NCBI GenBank assembly: GCA_004026145.2
Contig: CP034994.1
Span: forward strand, 10,274,025-10,338,024
Source of the DNA: Takifugu bimaculatus
Lineage: Eukaryota; Chordata; Actinopteri; Tetraodontiformes; Tetraodontidae
DNA: 64,000 bases
Direction of reading: 5' to 3'
Of the stretch, positions 11,701 to 24,354 are shown piece after piece (positions within the stretch are counted from its first letter, which is position 1; each line of letters opens with the position of its first letter). A model generated the notes under the pieces. That model was not told the origin of the DNA. It saw only the letters and a program-made list of their open reading frames with translations, and ran no database searches. Both the position numbers and the translations under genes were made by a program.

Positions 11701-14700
11701 GCACTGTGGTGTTTATGGCACAATCTGCTAAACAGTATTACAGCGCTCACATTTGAAATGATCTCCACTACAAACATTAGAACCTATAAACAGGTTTTAC
11801 GACGCCGTTAGCTACTCTGCTGATATCCTGATGCCGGGCAAGCGAGAGAGATAAAAGCAGGCCTGTAAAAGAAGGAAGGGGGGGGGGGACTGGAAGAATC
11901 CCCCAGCCTGTGCTATAGTGGTGATTAGATGGCCGTGTTCCTCTTTATCAGGATCGACAGGACACATCTGTAGAGGGGAGCTGGGAGCGAGAGTGGACCG
12001 CGTGTGAATATTTAAGCAGGTACACGGAACATCTGGTCACCTGGATGGACGTCCTGGTGAATAAACAGTCGGCTGAGGTCGTTGTAACTTAGGAGAGGAC
12101 GATAATCAAACCAGGCCTCTTAGATAAAATAACAGTCTTGAAGGAGTCGGTGAGGATCTGACTGATTGATGTTAGCTCATCGCTGCATTGCTTTGCTAGC
12201 GCCTATGCTAATTTTACCGCATTCCTCGCGTCCCTGACGGCTGAGCGACCTGATGCTCGGAGCGCACGTGGCGCTCCGCAGCGGGCGACCGTGTTTATCT
12301 GGCTGGGGTTTTTCTCACGAGCGCTGATGCGTTCAATCACCGCATGAAATCAGCCGCAGCGTTCCTCGTCATTAACCTCCAGCTGCTCCTTCACACACGT
12401 GCCGAGAAGAAAAAAAAACAACAAGTTGTGTGGCCCCCTCCCGTCCACACACCACCTTCCCTGCCTCCCTTTTCAGACCAACACACCTCTGTCCTTGAGC
12501 GGCCTTAATTATCTGGTGTTTGATGTCTCTCTCATCCGCCCGACCCTTCCCAGGTTCTTTAGCCGCCCCGCGCTGTCTTGACCACGATGCTGCGCTGCTG
12601 CTCCGGCTGTGATGAGGCAGTAATGCTCATTAAAAGGAGACTCTGGAGGAACTGGCCCCCGGTGCCTGTCTCATGCCCTATATTTCCCCCCAGTGCTGAA
12701 AGAGTTGAAAATTCCCTTTATCGGCACTGTGTGTGGGGGGCAATGTGCCGCTACCTCCCTTTGATTTTCACTCTCCATGTTTTTGTTCTGCGCTTCTCCT
12801 CATTCAGAGTAACAAAGCTACTGTTAGCGCGGTGATCAGCCAGTCAGCACTTTGGCCAAACTTTTAGCACTCTGGATTGGACTGGCTGGATTGGCGCTTT
12901 TAGCCGAGCACAACAAAAGTAGACAAGTGCCCACGAGGCAGAAATCCATCCCCCCCCCCCCCATCTTAGATATTCAACGTTAGCGGTCGGGTTTCCGGAG
13001 CTTTTGGACGAGATCATTTACCACCATCCTTTGTGTTTTAGCAACTCTAGATCCGCCCTGACCTGTCTCATCCAATTAGCTTAATTGGAGGAATAATCCA
13101 GTTATCCGTCGAGCACGGCACTCTCCCACCTGCAGGGGTCACGCCGGTGTTAACCTTCACCTTGACGGGAAGACGCCAAGAAGGAGGAAGAATCCAAATG
13201 CGAAATAAAGTTTGATTAAAGTGTATTTCTGCGTAATGGCACGACAGAGGAGTCGGCTCACGTGGTCGTCTCATCCCGGGGGGGAGTAGAAACGTTCCCA
13301 TTCGCCTCCTGAACTGTTTGGATGACACCGCACTGAATTCTGTTTCCTGTAATACTTGGGCAGCCGATGGCGTGGGTGTGCCTGGCCATGAATTATAGAT
13401 CTGTTGTTGGCCCAGAGTGTGTGGATATGAACCCAGCATGCCGGGGCCAGATAAGGCCAGATTTATACCTTTAGCTGCCAGGCACACGCTCAGGGAGCCA
13501 GCTCGCAAATTAAATGGAAATCAAGTACGAGGGAGCTAATAAAACAGCAGAAGCCGCCTCGCAGCTCACTGAGACCTCTCAGCGTTGGGTGCACGTGAGA
13601 CGGGAAGCAGGCTAGAGGAACGCTGTTGCTCCCCATCCACAATATCATCTTTGCGTGACTCCACCGCAGAGAGACAAAATTTAGAGAATCTCTCATTAAT
13701 CTCCATCGTGTTCTGACCGACCCGTCATGGTTCCTTCTGGGATATTTAAAAAGTTCACCTGTGACGGCTGATAAATGTTCTACATCTCCCCATTAGCGTC
13801 TGCGTTAAAATGTGGTTCTGACCCTGGAAATAATGACTTCTGCTGAGGTCTGGCCGCAGAAACAGGCCGGAACAAGTATGTCTGGATTTATGGGTTTGAC
13901 CTATGACCTCTGCTTCCTTGAGTGGTTTGGGGTGATGAGGACAAAAAAAAAAAATGAATTCATTTATAAGTAATCTGCTAAACTAGCAGAGATTTAACAT
14001 TTCCTTTTAAAAATACTGGGAAAAAAACTTGGAAACCAGAGAAAAAGGTCAGGAAACCACAGGTGGAGAGGCTGGAGCGCAGGTCGCCAGGGTCGTCCAC
14101 TGCACGCCTGATGAAAAAGCCCCTGCTAATATTCATCTTACAGTAATATTAGCACAACATCCCTCTAATGTGAATCGTCTGAATGGACCAACGGTTCTTT
14201 TAACGAGACCCTGATTATGTAAGAACCTCGCAGAATTTATCTTCGGGCCTGGAAGAATTTTTTAAGAAGCTTCAGTCTGGATGGATCCTCGCCCCACATA
14301 AGCCTGGCTCAGCCTTCCAGTTCCTGGACGGAGATCTGAGGGAAGCGTGGTGTGCCCCCGGAGGTCCTGGCACGGGCATATTTGTTGCTGTTGTTGTTAA
14401 TTAATTACCTCCCTGAAGTCTGACTGGGCAGCCCGCTCTGAAATAGCACCCAACGCCGCGTGTTCCCGTTTTCGGCTACACTCTGCTCCCAACGTCCGGC
14501 CCCGAGGAGCAGCATCGGTTTCACCGCGTCATGAATCATGTGTGCTTCTGGAGCCCGTTTCTTCTGGAGTTAATAATAAAACGACGGTCGAACACCTCAT
14601 CGAGATGCGTTAAAATATTGAAGGGAGGTAACCGCCGTCTCGGGAGCGGAAGAAGTGGGAAGACAGCATGAATTATTCATAAATCCGAGCCTGTGTATAA

Positions 14701-17218
14701 AATTAACTGACTCCAGAGGGTTCAGAGGACTTTTTTTAAAGAGGTTTTGACCAAAATCTGAAAAGTCCACATTCGAGTCTCTCTCACCGTGAAAATAACA
14801 GTCGCCGCTTTGATTAGGCAACAGTTGGTTTATAGGAAAAATGACAGGATGAAGCTAACAAAGCAGGGTTTTATTTGTTCTTTAATCCTGTGAGCAACAG
14901 ATGATGCCACATACGGAGGCCAGCGGGTTCAGCGCGTCCAGCTGGCTGCTAATTAACGCAGGTTAATCAGAAGGTTCGTTTGAAACCGCAGAAACGGAGA
15001 GTGGATGACGAATGGTGTGAAGTTGGACATTTAATGACGTCTCCACACGAGGAACTTGAAAAGTTCTCTAACGCGCAAGCTGTGGAGTTCTGAGAAACAA
15101 TAGAAGGACTGGCGAGAACAACAGCTGCAGGAAGGAAAGAGGCAACAGCTGGAGGACGTCAAAAGTTCTTTAACAAGGAGCAGAGCTGGGGGAGTGCGAG
15201 AGGGAAGGGGCAATAAAGCGAGAGAAATACGAGGCGAAGGGTAAAGAGCTGAAACAGAGGAATGGCTGATGGTTTGGACATGAAAGGAGATGTTTAAGGC
15301 AAAGAGCTTCAGAAGAACCCATCAATTCATCAGGGGCTGCCCTGCGTCCTTGGAAGTCTCTACTTCAGGACAGGAAAGGGAGGCCTCAAGTCTCTGCTCC
15401 ATTTCCTGATTGTCCTGATGTTCCTCACCTGTTCCTCCTCACCTGAGGCTCGTTATGAAAGCTCTTCCTTCCTGGTGGAGCTGCAGATGCTGGGTGGTTC
15501 CTGGGGGCGCTCGTGCTTGCAGCCTTGTTTGTTGGTATTGACTTCCCAGTATCTTGAACCCCCGATGGCGACCCTTCAGCTGGTCACTTTTGAATTCGGC
15601 ACCTTGATTTGTGAATCAAATCGCTGATCTCAACCTGCTTCTGGGGCCATTTGGGCTGAGATCTCATGTCCATTACGGATCTTAACAGTCTCATGAGCAT
15701 TTGGAGGACTGGTGGCAGCTGTTGCTTCTCTTGGATTCTAGTTTAAGACGGATTTCGTCAAAAAGTTGTAGAAAAGTAAATAAATGGAGGGGATCTGACC
15801 AAACGACTCCAGGTCAGACGTCACCATAGGGAGATTTAACGGTTCCGTATCTGGACCAAGCAGTGGTTGTGACACCACTGTGGTGTTTTATTCACCAGTC
15901 TGACAGGTGGAAGAGCTCCTGCATGAGCGGCCAGGATGGGACGGACTCTTACACACATGAGGCCAACGAGCCGCTCGTACCATCTCATTAGTCTTTCAAT
16001 GGCGCCGCTGAAAGCTCATCTGCGTTATCGTCCTTGGCGGAGGAGAGAATTCCCTACCTCCACTTCACACTTATAAACCAAGATGTGGACGTGGAGTGTT
16101 CTTAAAAGATATTTTCACAGTTGTGCTTTTATTTCTTTCTGTAGAGTACCAGTAGAAATACCTCCTGTTCACACCTCCGTCAGCGTTTATCCAGGTCCAT
16201 TTGGCAGCAGGACAGATGTTCTTTGGGACAGAAAACATTGTTGTGGGGGAATAAATCAATGAATGAGTCAACACGCTTTGTCAAAATAGGCTGTAGGAGC
16301 TAGGAACTGTCCTTAAAACCGTCGCTCCTGACCGGCTCAAACGGACGTCACAGCCTGGAGATGGTGGCTCGCCTTCGCTCCCGCCTCGTCTCAACCATGG
16401 TTTGTTTTTCCCAGGTTAACCACGATCATCAGCAAACACTCTGGCTTTGACATCAAATGAAAAAAGACGGATCAGAGTTTGCATCTTCAGCTTTTCTGTC
16501 CGATTCTGCCGTCTCGGCGTGACTTTTCCCGCCAAAATACCTCCGCAAACTCCCTGTCAATAACCGCGAGTTCACCCAGAGTTGAGGGCCTTTAATGTGT
16601 TCATTATTTAAAAAGATATTGCGTACAAAATGACCTCATTGCCAGGTTCAAAGGCAGAGCAGGGTGATTTAAAGGCTGGATTGTGATTGGCTGAAGTGGG
16701 TAATAACGCACCTGGTCAATGATTGACACGGGGTCGTCCGTAGATACAAGGTGAGTGGGCGGGTCAGGGTAACGACTGAACCTTGACATCAACACTCGGC
16801 ACGAATCCGCCGCTTTTCTCCCCTCGCAGCCGCGGGTGTGTTGGCTAATGTGCTGCAGCATCATGTCAGCGCGAGGGTGTGGGAGGAAAATGGCTGCGGG
16901 TCATTTCAGCTTTCACGAGACAAAATACGGAGCGAGCCTTTTATTTTTTGAACCCTCAGATGACGATTTTGATAAGAGCCGTTCTGTGGGAGTACGATAA
17001 CGGCGGCGAGGCAATTAATTTGAACCTAAAGCGTTCTGCTCTGCCCTCGTCGGTGGTGAAATAACTTCACCGATATTGATGTGAACAGTCTCACCTTTCA
17101 TTGCATTTTTCTGTTCCTTTTCCTTCGTTATTCCACTTGACGAGATGACGCGCTGAACTCCAGCCTGTTTCTGTGATCCGCAAAGGTCCGAGAGAGAAGA
17201 AAGAAGCAGGAAGACACC
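8742..17218. other. Intergenic DNA, no gene recognised
   Basis: More than 8 kb with no convincing exon or mobile element. It contains an alternating CACG/CGCG tract (9291-9338), poly-C runs (near 11110, 11443, 11661 and 12951), a poly-G run near 10165, and many short TAATTA-containing AT-rich patches. A 146-codon - strand frame at 13068-13508 ends with a chance cadherin-like peptide and is rejected as a gene. Confidence 0.5.
9291..9338. repeat. Alternating CA/CG/TG tract
   Basis: Imperfect (CACG/CGCG/CATG)n alternating purine-pyrimidine run of nearly 50 bp, of Z-DNA-forming type. It is a simple repeat with no gene content. Confidence 0.85.
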
Positions 17219-17220
17219 CC

Positions 17221-17234
17221 TGTGTGTGTGTGTG

Positions 17235-17279
<45 letters not shown>
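17221..17279. repeat. (TG)n microsatellite
   Basis: About 59 bp of TG repeats with one CG interruption. Stop-free frames on both strands across it are Thr/His or Val/Cys low-complexity and are not genes. Confidence 0.93.
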
Positions 17280-17280
<1 letters not shown>

Positions 17281-19121
17281 GGTCCTGAGTAAACTCGCTC
17301 ATTAATAAAATATTCTCTTTGCTGATGGGACTTCAGAGGCCTTTTCAATTAGCATTTTCCTCTAAAATGGGAAAATGACAACTTCCACCAAGGCTTGCTG
17401 CGCGGTAGAGTGCGAGAAGCAAAGCTTCGTGGGAAAAAAGCCAAACTTTTTTTCTTTTTTTTTTTACAGTCTGTGGGCGGTAAAGCGGATCCGTTCATCA
17501 GAAGGATCACAATTGCAACCTAAAACTGCCTGTATGCAGCCCACGAGCCACTGACTCATCCCATGTGGGATGAACCGAACATCAAATGGCGGCGTAGATC
17601 AGAAGAGGTAAGCAACGGCTCCAGGTCCTGCGCGGGGAGTTTTTAATGCGCCGCATTTAACACAATGCGACAAATGAAGTGCAAGTCGAAGATTTTAATT
17701 TAAAGAGTGCGCAGAATGGCGCAACAGCACGGCGCTCGTTATTTATGTGTCCGAGGCTGGCTTCGGCGGCGCTGACAGGCGGTGGATTCAGGATAGGCCC
17801 GCGGTTCCACGTGAGATGGGGAGAGACTGATGAGGGAGGGACCAAGCCGGGCAATTAATGTCCTGATTCAGAGGCATTGGGAGGATCTACCAGAGAGCCA
17901 GCTGGAGGCTGCAGCGCTTAAGGAAAATAAACGACTTCAGTGATTACCGTCGCACTGATGTTGCTCTCTCAGCGACCAGGACGGACTGTCAGGCTAGCTC
18001 TGCAGCTAACGGGAACACCGAAGCTCCTTTCGTGTTCTCCTTCTCTGTTAATGGGCTGCGTCAAGCTGATGGGTTTTAAAGAAAGGACGGAAATGAGCTA
18101 AATGGCTCGACTTTCCACTTATCGAAGATGGAAGAGGAGCTGAGTTCCTTTGCGTCCCGGTAACCGCCAATCATTCCTGATCCAGGGGGTCAGACACCAC
18201 ACACACTCACAAGGGGCAATTTAGGGTCTCAAGTCAACCTCAAGTGGGTGTTTGATGTTTTAACATCCGAGGATGAGAAGTTTGATGTCTGAACCTGAAA
18301 GGTTTACATGAGAACCGGACGCCTTAGCGCGCGTCAATCTTAGCATTAGCATAAACGCAGGCATCTGAACATTTGTAATTATTGATGGCACGGAGGGAAG
18401 ACAAAAACAACCTTTGTTACATTTACCGAGAACATAAAAATCGATCCTTCAGTCTCTTCAAAAATGTCCTCTGAAGATCAGACAAAGTTCAAAGCCCGGA
18501 TTCTTTTGGACGTGTGCTGGGTGGGAAACGGGCGTCGCGGAATCAAAAGGCCAGATGAAAAAAACACCTTACAGCAAACATGAAATCCACTTCTGGGACT
18601 CTTATATTTCTTCTGCTGCACTTTCGGAATGTGTTTGGAAAGCAATTCGCCCAAATAAATAATTCAGGGCACTCCAATATGATGTATGTTATCAATAGTT
18701 TAGTTGAGGAGATACGCACTCGGCTCCAAAGAAATGGTCGATTTTTAAAAGGGAAAAAAACATTTTCAGCAGCAGATTAAAAAGAAGTGTTGTCCTTGCA
18801 AATTTCTATAAGCTTTAATCGCGTTAACAATATAGGCGTCTGCCTAGCTAGACATTATTGCAGTGTTTCTACAATTTTTTACTACACCTGGGAGACCCCA
18901 GATGATCCACGGAGGAGCAGAGCTGGGGGGTAATTATGGTTAATTATGGATGGTGACGCCGGCGTTTTAAGACTCATGATGGCCCAGGTGCTCCCAATGA
19001 CATCATCAAGCCCCGCCCACTGTCATACGTGCTAGGATGCACATAAAGGAAGAAAGCAAGTGGCATTCACTCACGTCATGGTCATCCATTTAAGTGCAAC
19101 TCCCTTTTTACCTGTTATTTT
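17280..19121. other. Intergenic DNA, no gene recognised
   Basis: No exon or mobile element is recognised apart from the short repeat fragment near 18190-18240, which contains ACACACACTCACAAGGGGCA and AATTTAGGGTCTC. It is the reverse orientation of the dispersed fish repeat near 8.1 kb. Confidence 0.45.
18190..18240 (-). repeat. Short fragment of a dispersed fish repeat
   Basis: The CACACACTCACAAGGGGCAA then TTTAGGGTCTCAAGTCAACC string matches the general pattern of a very common fish repeat in reverse orientation (CACACTCACACC...GGGCAATTTAGAGTC...AATTAACC). The fragment is short and the assignment is from memory. Confidence 0.4.
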
Positions 19122-19193
19122 AAAAGAAAACAAGGACGAGCCACTTTAGACGGCTATGTTCAACTTCAAATGGTTTCCTTGACAACCATTAGT
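19122..19193 (+). repeat. Local duplicated element, copy 1
   Basis: Begins AAAAGAAAACAAGGAC and ends with a 38-bp block from ATGTTCAACTTCAAATGG to ACCATTAGT. The same two blocks occur in the same order at 20208-20270 with one mismatch in the 38-bp block. The middle of this copy is 9 bp longer. The family is unknown. Confidence 0.85.
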
Positions 19194-20207
19194 CGCGCTG
19201 CTTTGGGCTTTGCTGAGTTTTTCTCTTTTGTCAGTTGTGTTTGGAGGAAAGCGGTTGGAGCGTTGCTCGGGAGCGTGGCCATGGTTGTGGGGCAGGTGCC
19301 ACCATAACCGGGCGCTTTGTCATGCCAGCGGCCGTTAGCGCATAAATACCCACCGCGATTAGCGGTTAGGGATGTGTTGGACGATGAGCAAAAGTTTCCC
19401 TTCCTGATTAAGCAGCTGTGAATCTGTCAGTGTGTGAAACAATGGATTTGACCTTTGAGCAACAAAAGGAAATATTAATTACACAGTTAAAAGACGATGA
19501 ACGTATTAAGTAGCCGAGATCGACGAACAATTAATGGCTGAGAGGTTTGAGAAGGAGCAGCTGATGAAAAGTGAAAAGCTCGCATCGGACTCTTCTGTGG
19601 GGCTCGAAGGATTTTTGGTCCTTTCGGTTCTTCCTGGTTGTGTGGAAGAAGAGTTTGATGTTGGGTCATTTGCCGGCTGCTGCCTAAATTTAATGAGCGC
19701 CATCCGGAACATTTTTTCCTCTTTGTTTGAGCTGAGGCGAGGACGCGGCCGGAGACGGCGAGCGTGTTAATTTTGCAGTGTGCATTAGCGGGCAGAGCGC
19801 AGGAAGCCCGACTGGTGCTCTTTTACCAACAGCCAAAGCTGGGAGTTCGTTAGTTTTAGGGAGAAAGCTGTTCAGAAGGTTTAGGAGTTTGTCCCGGAGG
19901 CTTTCATTTCTGGACCTGGAGAAAAGCTGAGCAGCCAGATGGAATTTGCTCAGGTCCTGACCCAGCACTTTATATGCTGGTGTTCCTCGTTAGATGTAAA
20001 TAGCTGTCAGGACTCACGATGGACTCTACAGCGGACAGTATAGCTACCCACATCGCCGAGCAGGAGGCACGAGGGTGCGTCCGGTGGAAGATGTTGCATG
20101 TTCTCCCATGGCAACGAGGAGGAGGAGGAGGCGATGCCGATTTCTTGGGCTAGTGGGTTCAGTCCGGAGGTTTTGTAAAAAATTTCTCCGGTGAACCATT
20201 TAAGGTC

Positions 20208-20270
20208 AAAAGAAAACAAGGACATGTCACGCATGTTCAACTTCAAATGGTTTCCTTGACGACCATTAGT
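20208..20270 (+). repeat. Local duplicated element, copy 2
   Basis: Second copy of the element at 19122-19193, about 1.09 kb downstream in the same orientation. The first 16 bp are identical and the last 38 bp differ at one position (GACGACC against GACAACC). Only weak similarity continues on either side, so the unit is short. It could be a dispersed element, or the edges of a lost insertion. Confidence 0.85.
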
Positions 20271-23200
20271 TGTTCTTTTTAGCTGTTTGTTTACTGGCAC
20301 CGCCAGGAAGAAAGTCGAACAAATACGCTGGCTAGAAGGCGAAATTCGCTCTGAATTGGCCTGATCTCTGCACCGTTGGGTTAAATCTCTGAAGCTGCCG
20401 TCATGTGAGGTCCTCTCCCGACGGGTGGATCCGCCAGACAAGTGGCCTCTCGGTGCACCAAATGCTCAGCAAACATGCACTTCTGCTGCCAAATTCTCTT
20501 CTTTAACACCTCATTTCACAGGATAAAAGACACCTGATGGAGCTCAATGTCTTCAAACGCGAGGTGGCGCCCCTCTGACTACATCGCTGTCTTTCTTTTA
20601 TGCCACTCTTGAAGGACAGCTTTAGGAAATCTAATATCTAATGGTAAAAAGAAGAACTGGTCCAGATATTATTGCCCCTGTGAGCGCAGCGAGAACCAGC
20701 TGAGAGCGATTTTCAGCTCAGGATTTTAGAAATCCAACACAGATGCACCCACCAGCGTGTTTCCATTAACTTGTCCACCCTCCGCTTTTGACATGAGGAA
20801 TGATGGGCAATAGGTTACGGAGAGAAACAGACAGCAGGAGAAAGGAACAAGATCAGGATCCAGCTCGGGTTCCTTTCGCTTCACAAACTACAGGAATTAA
20901 GGTCAGGCGCTGTTCCGTGGCTGCCGTGATTAATGTCAACGCGCCTCATAATTCACTGCTGTCAGGTGGCTGTTTTGAAAGAAGACGATAAAGCGAGCGG
21001 TTTCCACTGATCTCACCGTGTTCCGAATGTTCTGCATTTGAAAAGGCCTCCATTACCACTCAGGGACTGGTTTCCTCCTGCAATAAGCTGCGTTTTTTTA
21101 AAGAAAAGTGAAGAAAATTGCTCCGCATATATTTGCAAACCAAGTGAACTGAGGCAAGTTTGTGGAAACTGGCAGTTTCCAGCATCAATATAATCCAAAT
21201 AACAAAAAATAGCAACCTATGTCGAAAGCATCAACCCAACGAAACCACCTGGCCTGTAGTACCCCGCAGTGCCTCAAGAGGCAGCATCTACCATCACCAA
21301 ATTTGAAGACCCGCTGGGCTTTGCACTTGAGTTGAAGGTGAAACTTTAAGATGTAGACTTTTTTTTTTTTTTTAATTTAAACGTATTCTGAAGACAAAAT
21401 TAAAGGTTTCAGAAGCCAATGCAGCAGGTCGCTACTGGAAAACCTCAGGTGTATCTCCGGAAAGTTCTGGGAGTTTCATGTTGGTTCACAAAGGTTTTTT
21501 TTTTTTTAGTATATCTGGCCGGATGAACAATGTGGGGAAATTTTGATCGAGGAAAACTGAATAAATTATAAACTGACGAGATGAGTAACGGCAACATGTG
21601 AAGTGGATCTTGTTAAACTCTTGCTTGACTGGAAAGTCAGTTACCTCGTTACTGAGGTAGACGCTGCCGTGTGTTGCCTACAGCTCTTCATTAGAGAGTT
21701 ACTTCCACTTGCTTTTGTTCGCCTTTGCAAAAAACTTAACAGTCAGAAATTACGGAAGTCTTCGCTGCGAGGTATAAAGGTGTTCGCTGGATTATGCATC
21801 ATTTACTGCGAATCCCCGGTGCCTCGTTAGCCAACCTGGCTCTGTGGTGGAGCAGGACAGCTGGCTGGCTAACCGAGGAGCAACCGCAGCACGAACTATT
21901 GAGTTTCTATTGAATTTTAAAGCTAGCCGAGCTGTTATTACGTTGTTGCTTCCAGGTATGGTCGTACGTGTCGCTCTAGCTCCAGATCAATGACCTTTTC
22001 AGCGGCGCCCACGCTTTCCCTGGATCTTGCTAATGCTAACTGTCCGGCGTGTCCGGACATCGTACATCACACGTAACATCAGACTGTTTATTTGCACGCA
22101 CCTTAAGGTCATCACTCCGAGCGCTAAGGTGACAAACATCTGGGCCGAGCGGAGGCAAAGGTTAATGTGACAGACGTTCAAAGGTTTTAGGGAGAAAGTT
22201 AAATGTCAGATGAAGTGTTACATCTCCCGTGACGGGCCGCGTCAGGCCCAGGCTGAGCTACTAAAAATATGCAGATGTGACAGGGCCCCTCATGGGGGTG
22301 GGGCGGGGGTGGGGGTGGGGCTGGGGGTGGTCACTCAGTCTAACCCATAAATAAATGAACACATCAATGAACGAATGAAGGGAAATCAGAGGAGACGTGC
22401 TTCATGATTTCGGAACGAAAAGCAACCTCAGACGGGATTATTTTATTTAAACCACCCACGTTTCCCCTTTGCTTTGCGGGGGGGTGGGAAGGAGGGGGGG
22501 GGGGGGGTCCCTGACTGCACGGCATCAACCCGGACAAAATCAGCCTGACAGCAGTCTCGTCCATGAGAACGTCTCGATGTCACTGTGATAAGTAGCCGCT
22601 GAGACAGGCCGTCCTCCGTGTGCACGCGCACCCTCACAGACGTGGAGTTTTCCACCCGGGGGGGGGGTCGACATATCAAAGGCTCCTCAAGGATGTCGGC
22701 GCGAAAGCCTTGAATTATTCAACGTAAACTGGCTGGAGAGTGTAGACGAGTGATCGACACATTGGAAACTCTTTTAAAAGATCTGCATTTTCAAACGTTT
22801 CCACACAAATAACATGACAGCAAGTCCAGGCTAGCAACCACTCCCAGACCAACAGGCGGGGGAACAGACGACAAGAATCCACGCTGACTTCCAGGAAATT
22901 AGAAATGGATGTGTTAGATTGTCCAGAGGCTCCAAACCGCTTCCTGATATAGATAAGGAGAACCTGTGAATGTGCTGTCAGACTGACCATCAGCAGGAAC
23001 GGAACGAGCACCAATATGTGCTGATGCGTTATAAAGCCGGAAAATCAGCGTTTACTTCCTGTAATAGCTTTTGACAAGACCACACCTCGGGTTTCCTGTG
23101 CATGTGCGTGTGTGACACAGCGCCTGTGTGAAACTCACTTCACGCAAGCCTGCTTCAGTTTAAGAAACGATGGCAGCTTTTCACTCCATTCAAAGCGAAG

Positions 23201-23648
23201 CCGAACCAGTTCTAATGAACAATAAGCTAAAGCTATTAGCGGCTGGAGCTGACAGGACAAAAGTGGGTCTAATTGGAGCCGGACTGTGTTGCCGTGTGCT
23301 CCAGTATGCACAATTAAGCTATCCTCAGATCTGAGCGTGACTGCCAGAGTGTGTGTGCGCGAGCAGCTGGAGATATTTGCTGCGTTACGCCGGAAATATA
23401 TAAATAAATCATAATATTGACAAACCCACACACTTGCAAATTAGATGCGAAAAATCACACCGGCGGGGGAAAAATCAATTTGATGGCAGCCGGTTTGATT
23501 ATTTACTTTGCTCCGCAGTGTCATTAGGAGGCTAATTCACTCATACAAATGCAGTCATTTGAAGACAATGTTTGCTGTTGGTCCATCTTTGGAGCCGGAA
23601 TACCGATATTCTGCCACTCCAGTTACAAGATCTCGACTTTACTCTATG
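20271..23648. other. Intergenic DNA with G-rich tracts, no gene recognised
   Basis: No supported exon. Poly-T runs lie near 21358 and 21496. A run of G blocks separated by T or C (22273-22330) could form a G-quadruplex, and an interrupted G run lies at about 22479-22507. No other repeated or coding structure was identified. Confidence 0.5.
22273..22330 (+). repeat. G-rich tract with quadruplex potential
   Basis: Successive runs of three to five G separated by one or two bases, for example GGGGGTGGGGCGGGGGTGGG, meet the simple G3+ N1-7 pattern for an intramolecular G-quadruplex. No adjacent gene gives it a role. Confidence 0.6.
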
Positions 23649-24354
23649 TGTCACAGCCCCATTCCCCCAGTTCCCTCCTGTCCCGGTAATTTTCCACTCC
23701 ACCTGCCAGCCACGCCCACCCCGTCAGCTCAACAGCACTCACCTGCCAACACAGCTGCAGCCGATTCCCAATCAGCCCGGTTTATCAGCCTCCCCTGCAC
23801 TGTCCGTCTTTGCCAGATAATTCTTCTGCGTCGATGCGAGACTTTCCAGCATTGTATCCCTGCCTGTTACCGACCCTGCCTGCCTGCCTGCCTGCCTTCT
23901 TTCTGCCTGCCTTGCCTGTTCCCTGGACAACCTACCTGCTTTCTGCCCCTGACCACGACTTCTGCCCCAGCGTTTCTGGTTCCTGCCCACTCGCCTGGTC
24001 TTGACTTCTCCGCGTGGCCCCGACTTCGCTGCTGCTCACCCCCAGTCTGCTCCGCTACATCGTCAGCCTCAACTCCTGTAAGCCCTGTTCTGTCACTCCT
24101 GCCCGCTGTAGACGGGACTGTACGGTTCCGAGGATTTACATCCTCCCCCCTCGGTTCCGCACTCCGACTCTGCTTGACCCACTCCCCGAGCCTGAAACCC
24201 ATAGACTTTGTCTGGGCCCTGGGCCTGAGGAACAGACTGTTTCCTGTGCTTCCTTGTCTGCCTGAGTTGCTGTTTGCCCGTGTGCTAATAAAGGTCATTA
24301 CCACGGTCCAGTTTTCCAGAGTGCTGCTTTTGGGTCCTAATTGCACCTGTCACA
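23649..24354 (+). mobile_element. Solo LTR of a retrotransposon
   Basis: A 706-bp unit begins TGTCACAGCCCC and ends CACCTGTCACA. The ends form the TG...CA and imperfect inverted-repeat termini (TGTCACAG against CTGTCACA) expected of an LTR. The flanking 5 bp are CTATG on the left and TTATG on the right, a probable 5-bp target-site duplication with one change. An AATAAA signal lies near 24289, about 65 bp from the 3' end, as in many LTRs. The interior is pyrimidine-rich with a (TGCC)n stretch near 23878. No internal gag/pol and no second LTR are nearby, so this looks like a recombined solo LTR. The family is not certain; the 5-bp duplication would suit Ty3/gypsy. Confidence 0.65.

Noticed and set aside
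13068..13508. 146-codon - strand ORF ending in NWIIPPIKLIG, similar to the cadherin post-furin motif (DWVIPPI)
   Set aside because: Wrong strand and position for the cadherin gene, no preceding RxKR-type site, and the rest has no EC-domain features. Chance similarity.
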